Positions 1-13,393 of a DNA stretch of 64,000 bases are shown here, piece by piece. The DNA lies in contig NZ_CP011039.1 in the NCBI RefSeq assembly GCF_000238255.3, positions 2,529,001-2,593,000 of the forward strand, read 5' to 3'. The number at the start of each line of letters is the position of its first letter. The stretch's first letter is position 1. The notes beneath the pieces are model-generated. The model worked only from the letters and a program-made list of their open reading frames with translations, was not told the DNA's origin and ran no database searches. The stretch is from Pseudoalteromonas spongiae UST010723-006 (GTDB taxonomy: Bacteria > Pseudomonadota > Gammaproteobacteria > Enterobacterales > Alteromonadaceae). Both the position numbers and the translations under genes were made by a program.

Positions 1-685
1 ACGAATCTTTGCCACCCTCAACAAAACCGGCACAGATCATATTATCTGTAATGCCCGTTTCACCGTCTTGTGTGTAATCGGCAATACATTGTTCACGGTT
101 ATAAAGTGGCACTTTTACTTCTTGTAAAATTTCTGGATACTCTGGAGCAGCTTCACTGTTAGGGTTCATATTACCCCAGCCCATAACGGTCAATTCAGAG
201 CCATCTTTTAAAATCGCTTCAATCTCAGGGGTCATTAACTTGATTGGCGTAACACCCGTTACTTCTTCTGTAAGCTCAATAATTGCAATATCGTTATTAA
301 GACCTATGTCTCCGTAGTTTTCGTGTTCATAAATTTGAGCCACACTAACACGCTTACCTGACTCAGGTTTAGTTGTATCATACCCACCAATCCAAACGTG
401 CATGTTTTCAGCGGCAGAACCTTCAATACAATGTGATGCAGTTAGTACATAACGACCACCAATAAATGACGCACCACAAAATGGCGAGATGCCCTCAGCG
501 TGTGCAGAAATAAGTGAGGTCATAAACGGGTAATCACCTTGAGTAGCAGGCTTACCGTTAATAATGCGTGGTGTATGTTGGTTAAATGATTTTGACTTAA
601 CTAGATTGACTTTCTCTGCAGCTACAACTGGCATATTTAATACTGCCAAACCTGCAAGTGCGAAAGGTAACGCAACTTTTTTCAT
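1..685 (-). CDS. Trypsin-like serine protease, C-terminus beyond window edge
   Basis: Secreted S1-family serine endopeptidase. Reading leftward from the ATG at 683-685, a signal peptide (MKKVALPFALAGLAVL...) is followed by a propeptide and the typical mature start Ile-Ile-Asn-Gly at residues 41-44. The catalytic His lies in TASHC (H85) and the catalytic Asp in NNDIAII (D132). The frame is open to base 1, where it reads CAGFVEGGKDS; the family's GDSGGP serine motif would come next, outside the window. So the protein is incomplete here only because of the window edge. Substrate is unknown; the protein probably acts in the periplasm or medium. No operon partner is visible: the next gene, on the same strand, ends 114 bases upstream of the start. 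Confidence 0.9.
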   Translation of the reverse strand, partial: MKKVALPFALAGLAVLNMPVVAAEKVNLVKSKSFNQHTPRIINGKPATQGDYPFMTSLISAHAEGISPFCGASFIGGRYVLTASHCIEGSAAENMHVWIGGYDTTKPESGKRVSVAQIYEHENYGDIGLNNDIAIIELTEEVTGVTPIKLMTPEIEAILKDGSELTVMGWGNMNPNSEAAPEYPEILQEVKVPLYNREQCIADYTQDGETGITDNMICAGFVEGGKDS

Positions 686-799
686 AACATTTCCTATACT
701 TTTCATCATGTCTTGAAACTGATTAGAAACCTTTTTGCAACATGACAATATTATAGAAATGTAGTTTTATGTAGGACTAACTTAAACCTAATTGAATCA

Positions 800-1555
800 T
801 TATATTAGTTCTGATAACGCAATTTTGGTTTGCTTGTAATGATTAATCCCATCCGCTAATTGTTGGTACTTTCGTCTAAAAAAGTGTTTTTTAATTACTT
901 GGTTTTGACATGCTGCGGTAATTTCGCTACCCACTTTATCATCTTGCTCAATCATAAAAGGCATAAGCGAATAAACAGATACGCCAGTTTGCCACGTGCG
1001 CTGAATTTGCGTATCAACAGGGCAACCAAATTGCTCGGTAATCGATAAAAGCTGTTTGGCCGCATGATAAGTAATTGCTTGCGCACAACATCCTGTGAGC
1101 GGTTTCTTATGAAGTACTAACTCAAATTGCTCATTTACTTGTTTTGTTGCTTTGATAGGTCGGGTGCGATTTTGATAAGCGGCAAGTTTTAATAGTTGCC
1201 AGTCAAACTTTAGCGATTCAATGGTGCTAAATACTGCGCTGAGATCACCCGCTAGTTGAAAATCGTCTTCCAATACAATTGCATAAGGCAGCTTTTGTTC
1301 AACAATTTTTTGCCACGCTAGGCGATGACTTAAGAAACAGCCAATTTCACCATAGCCAAGATTGCGGTAATACTGTTTTGAATTTAATTGCGATGAATAA
1401 TGTGCTTGAATTTCAGCGTCTGTAAGTTTTGTGCCGTCAATGGCTGGGATGCGTTCAAATTGAATATTTTGCGTAGCAAATCGTTCGCTACTTTTTTTAA
1501 GGCGTTCAGTGCTTTTATCAAGATTAATCAGGAATACTTTAGGTTGGTTTAGCAT
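800..1555 (-). CDS. Glycosyltransferase family 25 (LPS biosynthesis type)
   Basis: A 251-residue protein of the GT25 family, which adds sugars (often galactose) to lipopolysaccharide or related surface glycans in the cytoplasm. Visible hallmarks are the N-terminal KVFLINLDKSTERL, the central GEIGCFLSHRLAW and YAIVLEDDF, which carries the acidic metal/nucleotide-sugar motif. Length is normal for the family. No signal peptide. It stands alone between the protease and the enolase-superfamily gene, not within a visible LPS cluster, so the acceptor cannot be inferred. The ATG at 1555 has only a weak ribosome-binding site, but the LINLD motif near the N-terminus fixes the start closely. Confidence 0.85.
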   Translation of the reverse strand: MLNQPKVFLINLDKSTERLKKSSERFATQNIQFERIPAIDGTKLTDAEIQAHYSSQLNSKQYYRNLGYGEIGCFLSHRLAWQKIVEQKLPYAIVLEDDFQLAGDLSAVFSTIESLKFDWQLLKLAAYQNRTRPIKATKQVNEQFELVLHKKPLTGCCAQAITYHAAKQLLSITEQFGCPVDTQIQRTWQTGVSVYSLMPFMIEQDDKVGSEITAACQNQVIKKHFFRRKYQQLADGINHYKQTKIALSELI

Positions 1556-1615
1556 TGTAAAAACGCCAATCTAACAGCTAGGTATTCCTGATTATAATGA
1601 GCTTAGTTTACAGTT

Positions 1616-2791
1616 TTATTTAATCTCAATACGTGGCGATTTCATAATTACTTCATCGTTTAGCTCAATGCCAATACCTGGTGCCTCTGATACTTCGAAG
1701 AAACCATTTTTTGGCTGCGGATCTTGAATACATAATTCGCGGTTCCACTTTTTAATTGCATAGGTGTGATGCTCGTGAATTAAAAAGTTTGGAATAGCTG
1801 TTTCAAGGTGCAGAGATGCCGCAGTTGCAACAGGGCCGCCGCATACATGCGTTTGAATACGCACATCAAAAATATCCGCGTAGTCACATACTTTTTTGGT
1901 CTCAGTAAAACCACCGCACAAACCAATATCAGGTTGTAATACATCAACACTTTGATCTTCAAGGTATGGACGTACACCCCAACGATTATATAAACGCTCG
2001 CCACCGGCAATTGGCACCGCTACTTTGTCGGCTACTTTAGCGTGCAGCGAGTGATTTAAGTAGTTCACTGGCTCTTCGTAATACATGCAATCAAACTCTT
2101 TAGCGATTTCACCTAGCTGAATCGCCGTTGTTGCACCTGGTAAGCTATGACATTCAAAAATAATATCCACTTCATCGCCAACCGCTTCTCGAATAGCTGC
2201 CATACGTGCGCGGTAAAGCTTCATTTCGCCACGAGAAATTATCTTAGTGCGCTCGTAGTAAGTATTACCATCTTTGTCATACATGATTGGGTCAACTTTA
2301 ACCGCGTCATAACCTTCAGCAATCGCTTTTAATGCGGCTTCTGCGTATTCTTGCGGTTGCACTAGCGCTTTAAACTCATCATCCCAATCAAACTGTAATT
2401 GCGATGCATAAGTGCGAAGCTTGTCATTTACCTTACCGCCAAGCAGTTGGTAAACAGGTAAGTTTAGGGCTTTACCTTTGATGTCCCAAAGTGCAGTATC
2501 AATCGCACTCATCGCAGCATAAACTACTGGGCCACCACCTAAACCCCAAAAACTTTCGCGCAGCATACGCGACCATAATTTTTCAGTTTGGAAAGGGTCA
2601 AAACCAATTAAAAACGCTTCAGCAAATTCTTTAATCATATTTACTGCTGCACTGTGGCCTAGATCATAAGCAAGACCTGCTTCACCAATACCTGAGATCC
2701 CTTCGTCCGTATGAATGCGAACAAAAACGGGGTTCCACTGCGGACGCTCAGGGCAATGGGTATCAAACACTTCGACGCGAGTTATTTTCAT
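1616..2791 (-). CDS. Mandelate racemase/muconate lactonizing (enolase superfamily) sugar-acid dehydratase
   Basis: A 391-residue enolase-superfamily enzyme that abstracts a proton alpha to a carboxylate with Mg2+ help; the overall pattern suggests an acid-sugar dehydratase. The start is set at the ATG at 2791 (MKITRVEVFD), which has AGGAG ten bases upstream; a longer frame adds ten atypical residues. Visible residues: K165 in VKVDP, metal ligands E213 (FECH), E239 (YYEEP) and E265 (GGER), and the active-site H315 in THVCGGP. The class II aldolase gene immediately upstream on the same strand supports a sugar-acid catabolic pair, although a hairpin separates them. The exact substrate cannot be read from sequence; galactonate- or arabinonate-type acids are possibilities. 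Confidence 0.85.
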   Translation of the reverse strand: MKITRVEVFDTHCPERPQWNPVFVRIHTDEGISGIGEAGLAYDLGHSAAVNMIKEFAEAFLIGFDPFQTEKLWSRMLRESFWGLGGGPVVYAAMSAIDTALWDIKGKALNLPVYQLLGGKVNDKLRTYASQLQFDWDDEFKALVQPQEYAEAALKAIAEGYDAVKVDPIMYDKDGNTYYERTKIISRGEMKLYRARMAAIREAVGDEVDIIFECHSLPGATTAIQLGEIAKEFDCMYYEEPVNYLNHSLHAKVADKVAVPIAGGERLYNRWGVRPYLEDQSVDVLQPDIGLCGGFTETKKVCDYADIFDVRIQTHVCGGPVATAASLHLETAIPNFLIHEHHTYAIKKWNRELCIQDPQPKNGFFEVSEAPGIGIELNDEVIMKSPRIEIK

Positions 2792-2865
2792 ATTTGTTGG
2801 GCTCCTAATTATTGTTGCCAAACGTTTAATTTTTACTTTGCACTTTGCAAAGATTCAGAGACTTA

Positions 2866-2893
2866 AAAGTACTTCAAACCTGTGAAGTACTTT
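2866..2893 (-). terminator. Hairpin between aldolase and dehydratase genes
   Basis: An 11-base perfect inverted repeat (AAAGTACTTCA, loop of 6, TGAAGTACTTT) lies 17 bases past the stop codon of the aldolase gene. It can attenuate transcription into the dehydratase gene or protect the upstream mRNA end; there is no strong U tract. Confidence 0.5.
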
Positions 2894-2909
2894 GATGTTT
2901 GTTTACTAA

Positions 2910-3677
2910 TTATTCGGTAAAACTAGGATCGATGCGATACGCTAAACGACGCATTGCTGGCCAAGATTTTTGACCACCTGTACTACCTGTATGCACTTTG
3001 TTTTGCTGATCTTTTACCGTATCTAAAATTTTCTGATCAATGGCAATAAGTGGCTGGCTAGTTGAAAATGCCATCACTTGAATTTCACAAGCACGTTGTA
3101 AATCAGCCCAACGCATAAAGGCTTCGCCTATCGAAGGGCCCAAGGTTAATGCACCATGATTTGGTAGCATTAACGTATGTGCACTGCCTAAATCAGCTTG
3201 CAGGCGAGCTTTTTCTTCAGCATTTACCGCGAGGCCTTCGTAACCGTGGTATGCAATATTGCTCAGTGGGAACATTGCATGCTGTGAAATTGGCTTTAAG
3301 CCGCTCTCTAAGCTTGAAACCACAATGGTTTCGTTGGTATGCAAATGAATAACACATTGCGCATCGTGACGCACTTCGTGAATCGCGCTGTGAATGGTAA
3401 AACCTGCTGGGTTAATCTCAAACGGCGAGTCATCAAGGATTTCACCTTGTAGGTTTACTTTTACCAAGTTTGATGCCGTAATCTCGTCAAAGGTTAAACC
3501 AAACGCATTTACTAGATACTCATCTTTACCAGGTAAGCGAGCTGAAATATGAGTATAAATAGTATCGTCCCAGCCGTAGTAATGTGCTAAACGGTAACAA
3601 GCTGCAAGGTCAACGCGTAACTGCCATTCTTCATCTGACACTTTGCCTTTGAGATTTATTTCAGGTAATGCAAACAT
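2910..3677 (-). CDS. Class II aldolase/adducin family protein
   Basis: A 255-residue cytoplasmic zinc-dependent class II aldolase/adducin-like protein; the family includes fuculose-phosphate aldolase and ribulose-phosphate epimerase. Zn ligands are visible as H111 and H113 in VIHLHTNE and H174 in LPNHGAL. The start ATG at 3677 follows AGGA at a normal distance. It is upstream of, and co-oriented with, the enolase-superfamily dehydratase, which suggests joint catabolism of a sugar acid (inference). The substrate is not determinable. The family also has decarboxylase-like and non-enzymatic members. Confidence 0.85.
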   Translation of the reverse strand: MFALPEINLKGKVSDEEWQLRVDLAACYRLAHYYGWDDTIYTHISARLPGKDEYLVNAFGLTFDEITASNLVKVNLQGEILDDSPFEINPAGFTIHSAIHEVRHDAQCVIHLHTNETIVVSSLESGLKPISQHAMFPLSNIAYHGYEGLAVNAEEKARLQADLGSAHTLMLPNHGALTLGPSIGEAFMRWADLQRACEIQVMAFSTSQPLIAIDQKILDTVKDQQNKVHTGSTGGQKSWPAMRRLAYRIDPSFTE

Positions 3678-3772
3678 GGATAAGTCCTAATTCGTTAGAT
3701 GTATAGAAGTCTAAATTAGCAAGCCATAGGTGGCAATGATCTAAGCCAAAGAATTCTGAGTTTTATGCAAAA

Positions 3773-3799
3773 AAAAGCGCAAAACAAGTTTGCGCTTTT
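3773..3799 (-). terminator. Rho-independent terminator of the prolyl oligopeptidase gene
   Basis: Perfect 11-base stem (AAAAGCGCAAA, loop ACAAG, TTTGCGCTTTT) 24 bases past the stop codon of the peptidase gene; A/T runs on both flanks make it usable in either direction. Confidence 0.8.
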
Positions 3800-3822
3800 T
3801 CGTGTATCAATAATAGTCCTGG

Positions 3823-5985
3823 TTACAGCTTTTTCACACCCATGTTGTAAAGTGTAAAGCCATAAATATCAGCATATTGTTCAATGATTTTGCTTGTAGG
3901 CGTACCCGCACCATGGCCTGCATTAGTTTCAATGCGGATAAGTGTAGGGTTAGCACCTGCTTGCTTGTCTTGAAGCTCAGCTGCAAACTTAAATGAGTGC
4001 GCTGGTACTACGCGGTCATCATGATCGCCCGTTGTTACCATAGTAGCTGGGTATTCAACACCCTCTTTCACGTTGTGAACTGGTGAATAGGCTTTTAAGT
4101 ACTCGAACATTTCTTTGCTTTGTTCTGCTGTACCATAGTCATACGCCCAACCAGCACCCGCTGTGAATGTGTGGTAACGAAGCATATCTAATACACCTAC
4201 CGCTGGTAACGCAACTTTAAATAGCTCAGGGCGCTGTGTCATAACTGCACCTACAAGTAGGCCACCATTAGAGCCACCATTTACCGCTAGCTTTTCGCTC
4301 GATGTGTAATTTTCAGCAATTAAATACTCAGCAGCAGCGATAAAGTCATCAAATACGTTTTGCTTTTGTAGTTGCGTACCCGCTTTATGCCATTTCTTAC
4401 CATATTCACCGCCACCACGAAGGTTCGCAACCGCGTAAATACCACCTTGCTCTAACCATGCCGCACGCGTTGGGCTAAAACGTGGTGTTAGGCTTACGTT
4501 AAAACCACCGTAACCGTATAAAATAGTTGGGTTAGAACCATCAAGCTTTAAGCCTTTCTTATACGTTAAGATCATCGGTACTTCTGTACCATCTTTTGAC
4601 TTATAGAATACTTGCTTAGACTCAAATTGCGCAGGATCGAAGTCTGCACCTGACTTGCGGTACACTTCGCTCTTACCAGTCTCTACATTAAACTTAAATG
4701 TTGTACCTGGTGTTTTATAGTTAGTGAATGAATAGTACAGCTCTTTATCTTCTTTCTCACCGCCAAAACCACCTGCAGTACCTACACCTGGTAGTTCGAT
4801 ATCACGAACAAGCTTACCGCTCTTGTCGTATTGCTGTACTTTGGAAATTGCATCAACCATGTAACGTGCAAAAATGTAGCCACCACCCGTTGAAACGTTT
4901 AATACGTTTTCAGTTTCAGGGATTAAGTCCTTCCAGTTATCTGGTGTTGGCTTAGCAGCATCAACCGTTACAATGCGTTTATTTGGTGCATCTAGGTTAG
5001 TTACTAAATAAAGCTTTGAACCTTCGTTCTCAATAACCTGAGTATCTGAGTTAGTGTGGTCTAAAATGGTTTCTAACTTGCTATCTGGTTTAGATAAATC
5101 TTTAATGAAAAGTTTGTTGCCCGACGTTGATACTGCAGCTGAGATTAATAAGTATTTATCGTCTTCAGTTACATAACCACCAACATAACGATGCTTCTGT
5201 GCATCTGTACCACCAAACACAACTTTGTCGTCAGCTTGCTTTGTGCCTAACTTATGGAAGTAAAGTTTGTGCTGGTCTGTTTTCGCTGACAGCTCACTGC
5301 CTTCTGGCTTATCGTAACTTGAGTAGTAAAAGCCTTCATTACCAACCCAAGAAAGACCACTAAATTTAACGTCAACTAAGGTGTCTTCAATTTGCTTCTT
5401 AGTTTCAACGTCAATAATAATAACTTTGCGCCAGTCACTGCCGCCTTCAGAAATTTGATATGCCGCTAATGAGCCATCTTTAGAGAAAGTAATACCCGCT
5501 AAAGAAGTTGTACCATCGTCACTGAATGTGTTTGGATCAAGGAAAACTTCCGGCTCACCACCTTCAACTTGGCGATAAATAACATATTGGTTTTGTAAGC
5601 CATCATTTTTGTAAAAGTAAGTGTATTTACCTTCTTTAAAAGGTGCACTTACTTTTTCATAATCCATTAACTTAGTTAAACGCTCTTTTAGCTTGTCGCG
5701 GTAAGAAATTTGAGAAAGGTAGTCAAACGTTACTTTATTTTGCGTTTTAACCCACTGTGCTGTCTCTTCGCTCATATCGTCTTCTAACCAACGGTATGGA
5801 TCAGCAACTTGCGTATCGAAGTAAGTATCTACAACTTCACCCTTCTTAGTTTCAGGATAAGTCAAAGCTGCTTGTGTTACCGTTTGCTCTGTTTTCTTTT
5901 CAACTTGAACCGATTCTTCACTTTTTTCAGCGCCACAGCCAACTAAAGCTGTGCACACAGCAAGTGCGAGTGCTTTTTTAATCAT
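3823..5985 (-). CDS. Prolyl oligopeptidase (S9A), lipoprotein
   Basis: A 720-residue serine peptidase that cleaves short peptides after proline. The N-terminus [17 protein letters not shown] is a lipoprotein signal with lipobox LVGC (Cys17), so the mature enzyme should be membrane-anchored in the periplasm. A beta-propeller region fills roughly residues 100-450, then the alpha/beta hydrolase domain. The catalytic triad is visible: S572 in GGSNGGLL, Asp in GDHDDRVVP (D656 or D657) and H691 in NAGHGAG. Length matches the family plus signal. The start has AGGGA upstream. Single-gene unit with its own terminator; typical of marine Alteromonadales that feed on protein. Confidence 0.95.
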   Translation of the reverse strand: MIKKALALAVCTALVGCGAEKSEESVQVEKKTEQTVTQAALTYPETKKGEVVDTYFDTQVADPYRWLEDDMSEETAQWVKTQNKVTFDYLSQISYRDKLKERLTKLMDYEKVSAPFKEGKYTYFYKNDGLQNQYVIYRQVEGGEPEVFLDPNTFSDDGTTSLAGITFSKDGSLAAYQISEGGSDWRKVIIIDVETKKQIEDTLVDVKFSGLSWVGNEGFYYSSYDKPEGSELSAKTDQHKLYFHKLGTKQADDKVVFGGTDAQKHRYVGGYVTEDDKYLLISAAVSTSGNKLFIKDLSKPDSKLETILDHTNSDTQVIENEGSKLYLVTNLDAPNKRIVTVDAAKPTPDNWKDLIPETENVLNVSTGGGYIFARYMVDAISKVQQYDKSGKLVRDIELPGVGTAGGFGGEKEDKELYYSFTNYKTPGTTFKFNVETGKSEVYRKSGADFDPAQFESKQVFYKSKDGTEVPMILTYKKGLKLDGSNPTILYGYGGFNVSLTPRFSPTRAAWLEQGGIYAVANLRGGGEYGKKWHKAGTQLQKQNVFDDFIAAAEYLIAENYTSSEKLAVNGGSNGGLLVGAVMTQRPELFKVALPAVGVLDMLRYHTFTAGAGWAYDYGTAEQSKEMFEYLKAYSPVHNVKEGVEYPATMVTTGDHDDRVVPAHSFKFAAELQDKQAGANPTLIRIETNAGHGAGTPTSKIIEQYADIYGFTLYNMGVKKL

Positions 5986-6148
5986 GATAATTCCCTAGAG
6001 TATATTTAACTCACTAACATATGGAATTATCAGTTTGTTGTCCAGCAAACAAGTTCAAATTAAATCATATATAAATCAATAAAATAGATAGTTATCACAT
6101 CATATTTTTACAATTATTTACTGTTAAACAGGCAATTAGAAATAAAAA

Positions 6149-6170
6149 AGCCAAGGCGTGAGCCTTGGCT
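6149..6170 (-). terminator. Rho-independent terminator of the 54-residue gene
   Basis: Perfect 9-base stem (AGCCAAGGC / GCCTTGGCT) followed on the minus strand by TTTTTTATTT. It lies 27 bases past the stop codon of the small gene at 6198-6362. Confidence 0.85.
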
Positions 6171-6197
6171 GAAACGAGTCCCCAAACTCGCTGTACA

Positions 6198-6362
6198 CTA
6201 ATCTTTTTGGCAAGACTTGTTTTTAAGACGTTCAATATCTTGCTTGATCTGCTCTAAATAAGGATCGTTATAATCAAATTGAGAAAATGTTTCTAGGCAG
6301 GCGGTATAAAAGCGAATCCTATTTTCTTCTATACCTTTAATATCTTGTTCAAAATGTTCCAT
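6198..6362 (-). CDS. Small hypothetical protein, 54 residues
   Basis: The reading frame begins MEHFEQDIKGIEENRIRF and ends ERLKNKSCQKD. Support for a real gene: a good ribosome-binding site (AGGGAGAGG 9 bases before the ATG), a full-length open frame, and a strong terminator just past the stop. The protein is acidic, without membrane segments, largely helical by composition, with an aromatic cluster (FSQFDYNDPYLEQ) in the middle. I do not recognise the family and no function is proposed. Confidence 0.7.
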   Translation of the reverse strand: MEHFEQDIKGIEENRIRFYTACLETFSQFDYNDPYLEQIKQDIERLKNKSCQKD

Positions 6363-6580
6363 TTGTCAGCCTCTCCCTAGCCTTTCAATACTTATAGTGT
6401 AATTAATCTAGATCAAAGCAAAAGCATTTAAATTCAACAACTAACTGTAACCACTTTGTAACAATTATAAAAAGCCTATTAATTCAAAAGATTAGAGTTT
6501 TAACTCAGGAGATTACCAAGAACAAAAAGCCGCTTTCGTGCAGCAAAGTAGGAAATATCTTACATCTAATATCGTTAAAT

Positions 6581-6657
6581 GGTTCAGGGTTCAGGGTTCA
6601 GGGTTCAGGGTTCAGGGTTCAGGGTTCAGGGTTCAGGGTTCAGGGTTCAGGGTTCAG
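6581..6657. repeat. GGTTCAG x 11 perfect tandem heptamer array
   Basis: Eleven uninterrupted identical copies of GGTTCAG (77 bases), directly read. The unit is not a multiple of three and lies in a noncoding interval downstream of the 5S gene, between the rRNA terminator and the small gene at 6198-6362. The perfect identity suggests recent slippage expansion; copy number is likely variable among strains. Confidence 0.98.
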
Positions 6658-6714
6658 CAATATTCTGAAGTCTAGCTGCTTAATTCTAAAATTCTTTAGT
6701 GCCTCAAACGCAAA

Positions 6715-6741
6715 AAAGCCTCAACATAATGTTGAGGCTTT
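6715..6741 (-). terminator. rRNA operon terminator
   Basis: Strong hairpin (AAAGCCTCAACAT / ATGTTGAGGCTTT, nearly no loop) directly downstream of the 5S 3' end in the direction of rRNA transcription, with A/T runs on both sides. Confidence 0.85.
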
Positions 6742-6753
6742 CTTTTAATTAGG

Positions 6754-6870
6754 AGCTTGGCGATGTTCTACTTTCACATGGGCGAACCCACACTATCATC
6801 GACGCTGTTTCGTTTCACTTCTGAGTTCGGCATGGGGTCAGGTGGTTCCAAAACGCTATAGTCACCAAGC
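6754..6870 (-). rRNA. rrf: 5S ribosomal RNA
   Basis: The minus strand reads GCTTGGTGACTATAGCG at the 5' end and contains the invariant 5S core CCACCTGACCCCATGCCGAA and GAACTCAGAAGTGAAACG. Ends are complementary (GCTTGG / CCAAGC), giving helix I. It is about 117 bases and lies 123 bases past the 23S 3' end. Ends are placed by comparison with the remembered E. coli 5S and may be off by a base or two. Confidence 0.97.
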
Positions 6871-6992
6871 AAATCTGGTTGACTTAAGAGCTTGTCTTAA
6901 ATCTAAATCTGGAAAGCTTTTTTTAAGTAAATGTCTACTTTAGTATCTTAATCTATTCAACTTCTGCGGGTTATAAACCACTTTGGCGTTGT

Positions 6993-9872
<2,880 letters not shown>

Positions 9873-10148
9873 ATACAACCCAAAATGGTTTGTATTGCTA
9901 AAGACAGTTTTTAACTCCGCCAGAAGTTAAATATTGAATACTAAAGTAGATACCAACATAACTTTCGTTATGCGGCATAATTTTCTTTACTTTATTTTGA
10001 GAACTCTAAATTAAATAATGCACTTACAAGTAAGTACTTAATTTAAAGTTTGTCAGCTTTCCAAATTTTTAAAGAGCAAATTAACTAAGCTATTGCTTAG
10101 CTAACAATCATCTGTGTGGACACTTCGAACAAAAAGTTCTAAATCGTA
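9873..10148 (-). other. 16S-23S internal transcribed spacer without tRNA
   Basis: A spacer of about 276 bases. I looked for tRNA-Ile, tRNA-Ala and tRNA-Glu hallmarks (TTCGAATC-type T arm, CCA end) and found none. It contains a box-A-like AATTTGCTCTTTAAAAATTTGG stretch (10063-10084, minus) typical of rRNA antitermination/processing regions. Confidence 0.75.
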
Positions 10149-11682
<1,534 letters not shown>

Positions 11683-11969
11683 AAGTGTTTTTGGACTTAC
11701 GTCCGACTCAATGAATTCTGATTTTGATATCGTAAAGATATCGAATTGACTGTGCTGAAATAAACTATGTTTATTTCCGTTGGTCACTCAGTTCAATTAA
11801 GTCTAAATTTAGTTACGCTAAAAGCGTATGTTAGAACTTAATCTGTACGAGTGCCCACACAGATGATTGCTTCTACTTGTTAAAGAACTACGTTCTCAGC
11901 TCAAGGCTGTTTAAAGAACGCTGCAAGTGCTTTACTTGCCGCGACGCTTCGTCGCTGTTAGGGCTGCGT

Positions 11970-11997
11970 ATGTTACGCTTTCCTAATTTTTTGTCAA
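11970..11997 (-). promoter_or_regulatory. rRNA promoter P2
   Basis: Minus strand: perfect -35 TTGACA (11992-11997), 16-base spacer, -10 TAACAT (11970-11975, 4 of 6), about 290 bases upstream of mature 16S. Confidence 0.65.
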
Positions 11998-12124
11998 CAC
12001 TTAATTTTGATTATTTTCTTTTTATTTTAAGAAAGTTTCAAAACTCAGTTTTACTTGACTCAACCAACTCGTGATTCGCTGCTATGCTGCTATGCTGCGT
12101 CATTCCCCGTGTTGGTGGAGGCGC

Positions 12125-12152
12125 ATTATAGAGAGATCCGAATTTGGATCAA
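12125..12152 (-). promoter_or_regulatory. rRNA promoter P1 with GC-rich discriminator
   Basis: Minus strand: -35 TTGATC (12147-12152), 16-base spacer, perfect -10 TATAAT (12125-12130), then GCGCCTCCACC, the GC-rich discriminator of stringently controlled rrn P1 promoters (E. coli rrnB P1 has TATAATGCGCCACC). An A/T-rich block just upstream (12153-12185) could be an UP element. Confidence 0.85.
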
Positions 12153-12295
12153 CCCCTATTTCAAACTTTTTTTAGTTTTTTGGATCGTTTGGGTGAAATA
12201 CGTACAAAACACCTATAAATTGCAACTTTCGTTACATATTTATCACTTTTAAAGCTTGATAACTTAAGAAGTGGCTAATTTTACACCATAGTAAA

Positions 12296-12679
12296 TTAAG
12301 CAAAGAACTTTATATAAAGACTTACACCCCAGACGATACCGACGATTAATAGTGAAAACGTAACCGCAGCTGAGCCCATATCTTTTGCGCGACCAGATAA
12401 AATATGTCTTTCTGTGCTTACGCGATCAGTTAACGCTTCAATTGCTGAATTTAATAATTCTACTATTAATACTAATAGCAGCACTGAAACTAACACAGCC
12501 CAGTGAATCAAGTCTTGAGCCAACCAAAATGATGCTGGAAACATAACAAGTGCTAAAAACAATTCTTGACGGAAAGCCGCTTCTTCTTTTATTGCTGCTT
12601 TAATACCTAAATAAGAACAATAGCTGGCTTTAAATACGCGCTGTAATCCACCGCCGTTTGGTTTATTTATTTCGCTCAT
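12296..12679 (-). CDS. dgkA: Diacylglycerol kinase (prokaryotic type)
   Basis: A 127-residue integral membrane kinase that phosphorylates diacylglycerol to phosphatidate in the inner membrane, recycling lipid from membrane-derived glycan synthesis. Three hydrophobic segments are visible (about 35-60, 60-78 and 100-124), and the signature ELLNSAIEALTDR is intact. Length fits the family (122 in E. coli). It follows pyrE on the same strand but a terminator separates them. Confidence 0.95.
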   Translation of the reverse strand: MSEINKPNGGGLQRVFKASYCSYLGIKAAIKEEAAFRQELFLALVMFPASFWLAQDLIHWAVLVSVLLLVLIVELLNSAIEALTDRVSTERHILSGRAKDMGSAAVTFSLLIVGIVWGVSLYIKFFA

Positions 12680-12695
12680 TTTATTTATCCATAAA

Positions 12696-12718
12696 AAAAC
12701 CCCGATTATCGGGGTTTT
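12696..12718 (-). terminator. Terminator of the rph-pyrE operon
   Basis: Stem AAAACCCCGA / TCGGGGTTTT with a 3-base loop, 20 bases past the pyrE stop and just before dgkA. Confidence 0.88.
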
Positions 12719-12737
12719 ATATCAAATTATTATGTAA

Positions 12738-13382
12738 TTAAGCTACACCGTATTGGTCGCGATAAGCTTTAACCGAAGCTAAGTGTTCTGACATATCACC
12801 CTTTTGTTCAAGGTAGGTGATTAGGTCAGCTAATTTTACAATTGAAATGACCTGTGTATTAAAGTCGCGTTCAACTTCTTGGATTGCAGATAATTCAGCT
12901 TTACCCTTTTCTTGACGATCAAGCGCAATCAGAACACCTGACAAGTCAGCGCCATTTGCTGCGATGATTTCCATTGATTCACGAATAGCTGTACCTGCCG
13001 TGATTACGTCATCCACCAGCATGATTTTACCTTCAAGTGCAGAGCCTACTAATGTACCACCTTCACCGTGATCTTTTTTCTCTTTACGGTTAAAGCAGTA
13101 AGGCATATCACGGTCATGATGGTCTGCTAATGCAACTGCGGTTGTTGTTGCAATTGGAATACCTTTATATGCAGGACCGAATAACACATCGAAGTCAATA
13201 CCAGAGTCTTGTAATGCTGCTGCATAAAAACGACCTAAACGTGCAAGGTCACGACCAGTATTGAATAAACCTGCATTAAAGAAATAAGGGCTAGTACGAC
13301 CTGACTTTAGTGTAAACTCACCAAACTTAAGCACCTGCTTCTCAAGTGCAAATTCAATAAACTCTTTTTGATAATCTTTCAT
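12738..13382 (-). CDS. pyrE: Orotate phosphoribosyltransferase
   Basis: A 214-residue cytoplasmic enzyme that joins orotate to PRPP to give OMP in pyrimidine synthesis. The PRPP-binding loop [16 protein letters not shown] is clear, as are the N-terminal [16 protein letters not shown] and the catalytic loop [10 protein letters not shown]. Length matches E. coli PyrE (213). It begins 11 bases after the rph stop, the classical gammaproteobacterial rph-pyrE operon. Confidence 0.98.
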   Translation of the reverse strand: MKDYQKEFIEFALEKQVLKFGEFTLKSGRTSPYFFNAGLFNTGRDLARLGRFYAAALQDSGIDFDVLFGPAYKGIPIATTTAVALADHHDRDMPYCFNRKEKKDHGEGGTLVGSALEGKIMLVDDVITAGTAIRESMEIIAANGADLSGVLIALDRQEKGKAELSAIQEVERDFNTQVISIVKLADLITYLEQKGDMSEHLASVKAYRDQYGVA

Positions 13383-13393
13383 GTTGTAACCTA

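Larger units (their letters stand above)
6363..6753. other. Gene-free stretch with heptamer array and 5S terminator
   Basis: Contains the GGTTCAG array at 6581-6657 and the rRNA operon terminator at 6715-6741. I see no coding frame with a ribosome-binding site in the remainder, which is A/T-rich. Confidence 0.6.
11683..12295 (-). other. rRNA leader and promoter region, no protein gene
   Basis: A leader of about 290 bases between the promoters and 16S, with the P1 and P2 promoters. Open frames here on the plus strand lack ribosome-binding sites and family resemblance. The leader includes TGTGTGGGCACTCGT and an AAAGCAATC box near 11860 like those of other gammaproteobacterial rRNA leaders. Confidence 0.7.

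Noticed and set aside
6581..6657. CRISPR array or telomere
   Set aside because: Unit of 7 bases without spacers; sequence differs from telomeric repeats and lies internally on a bacterial chromosome.
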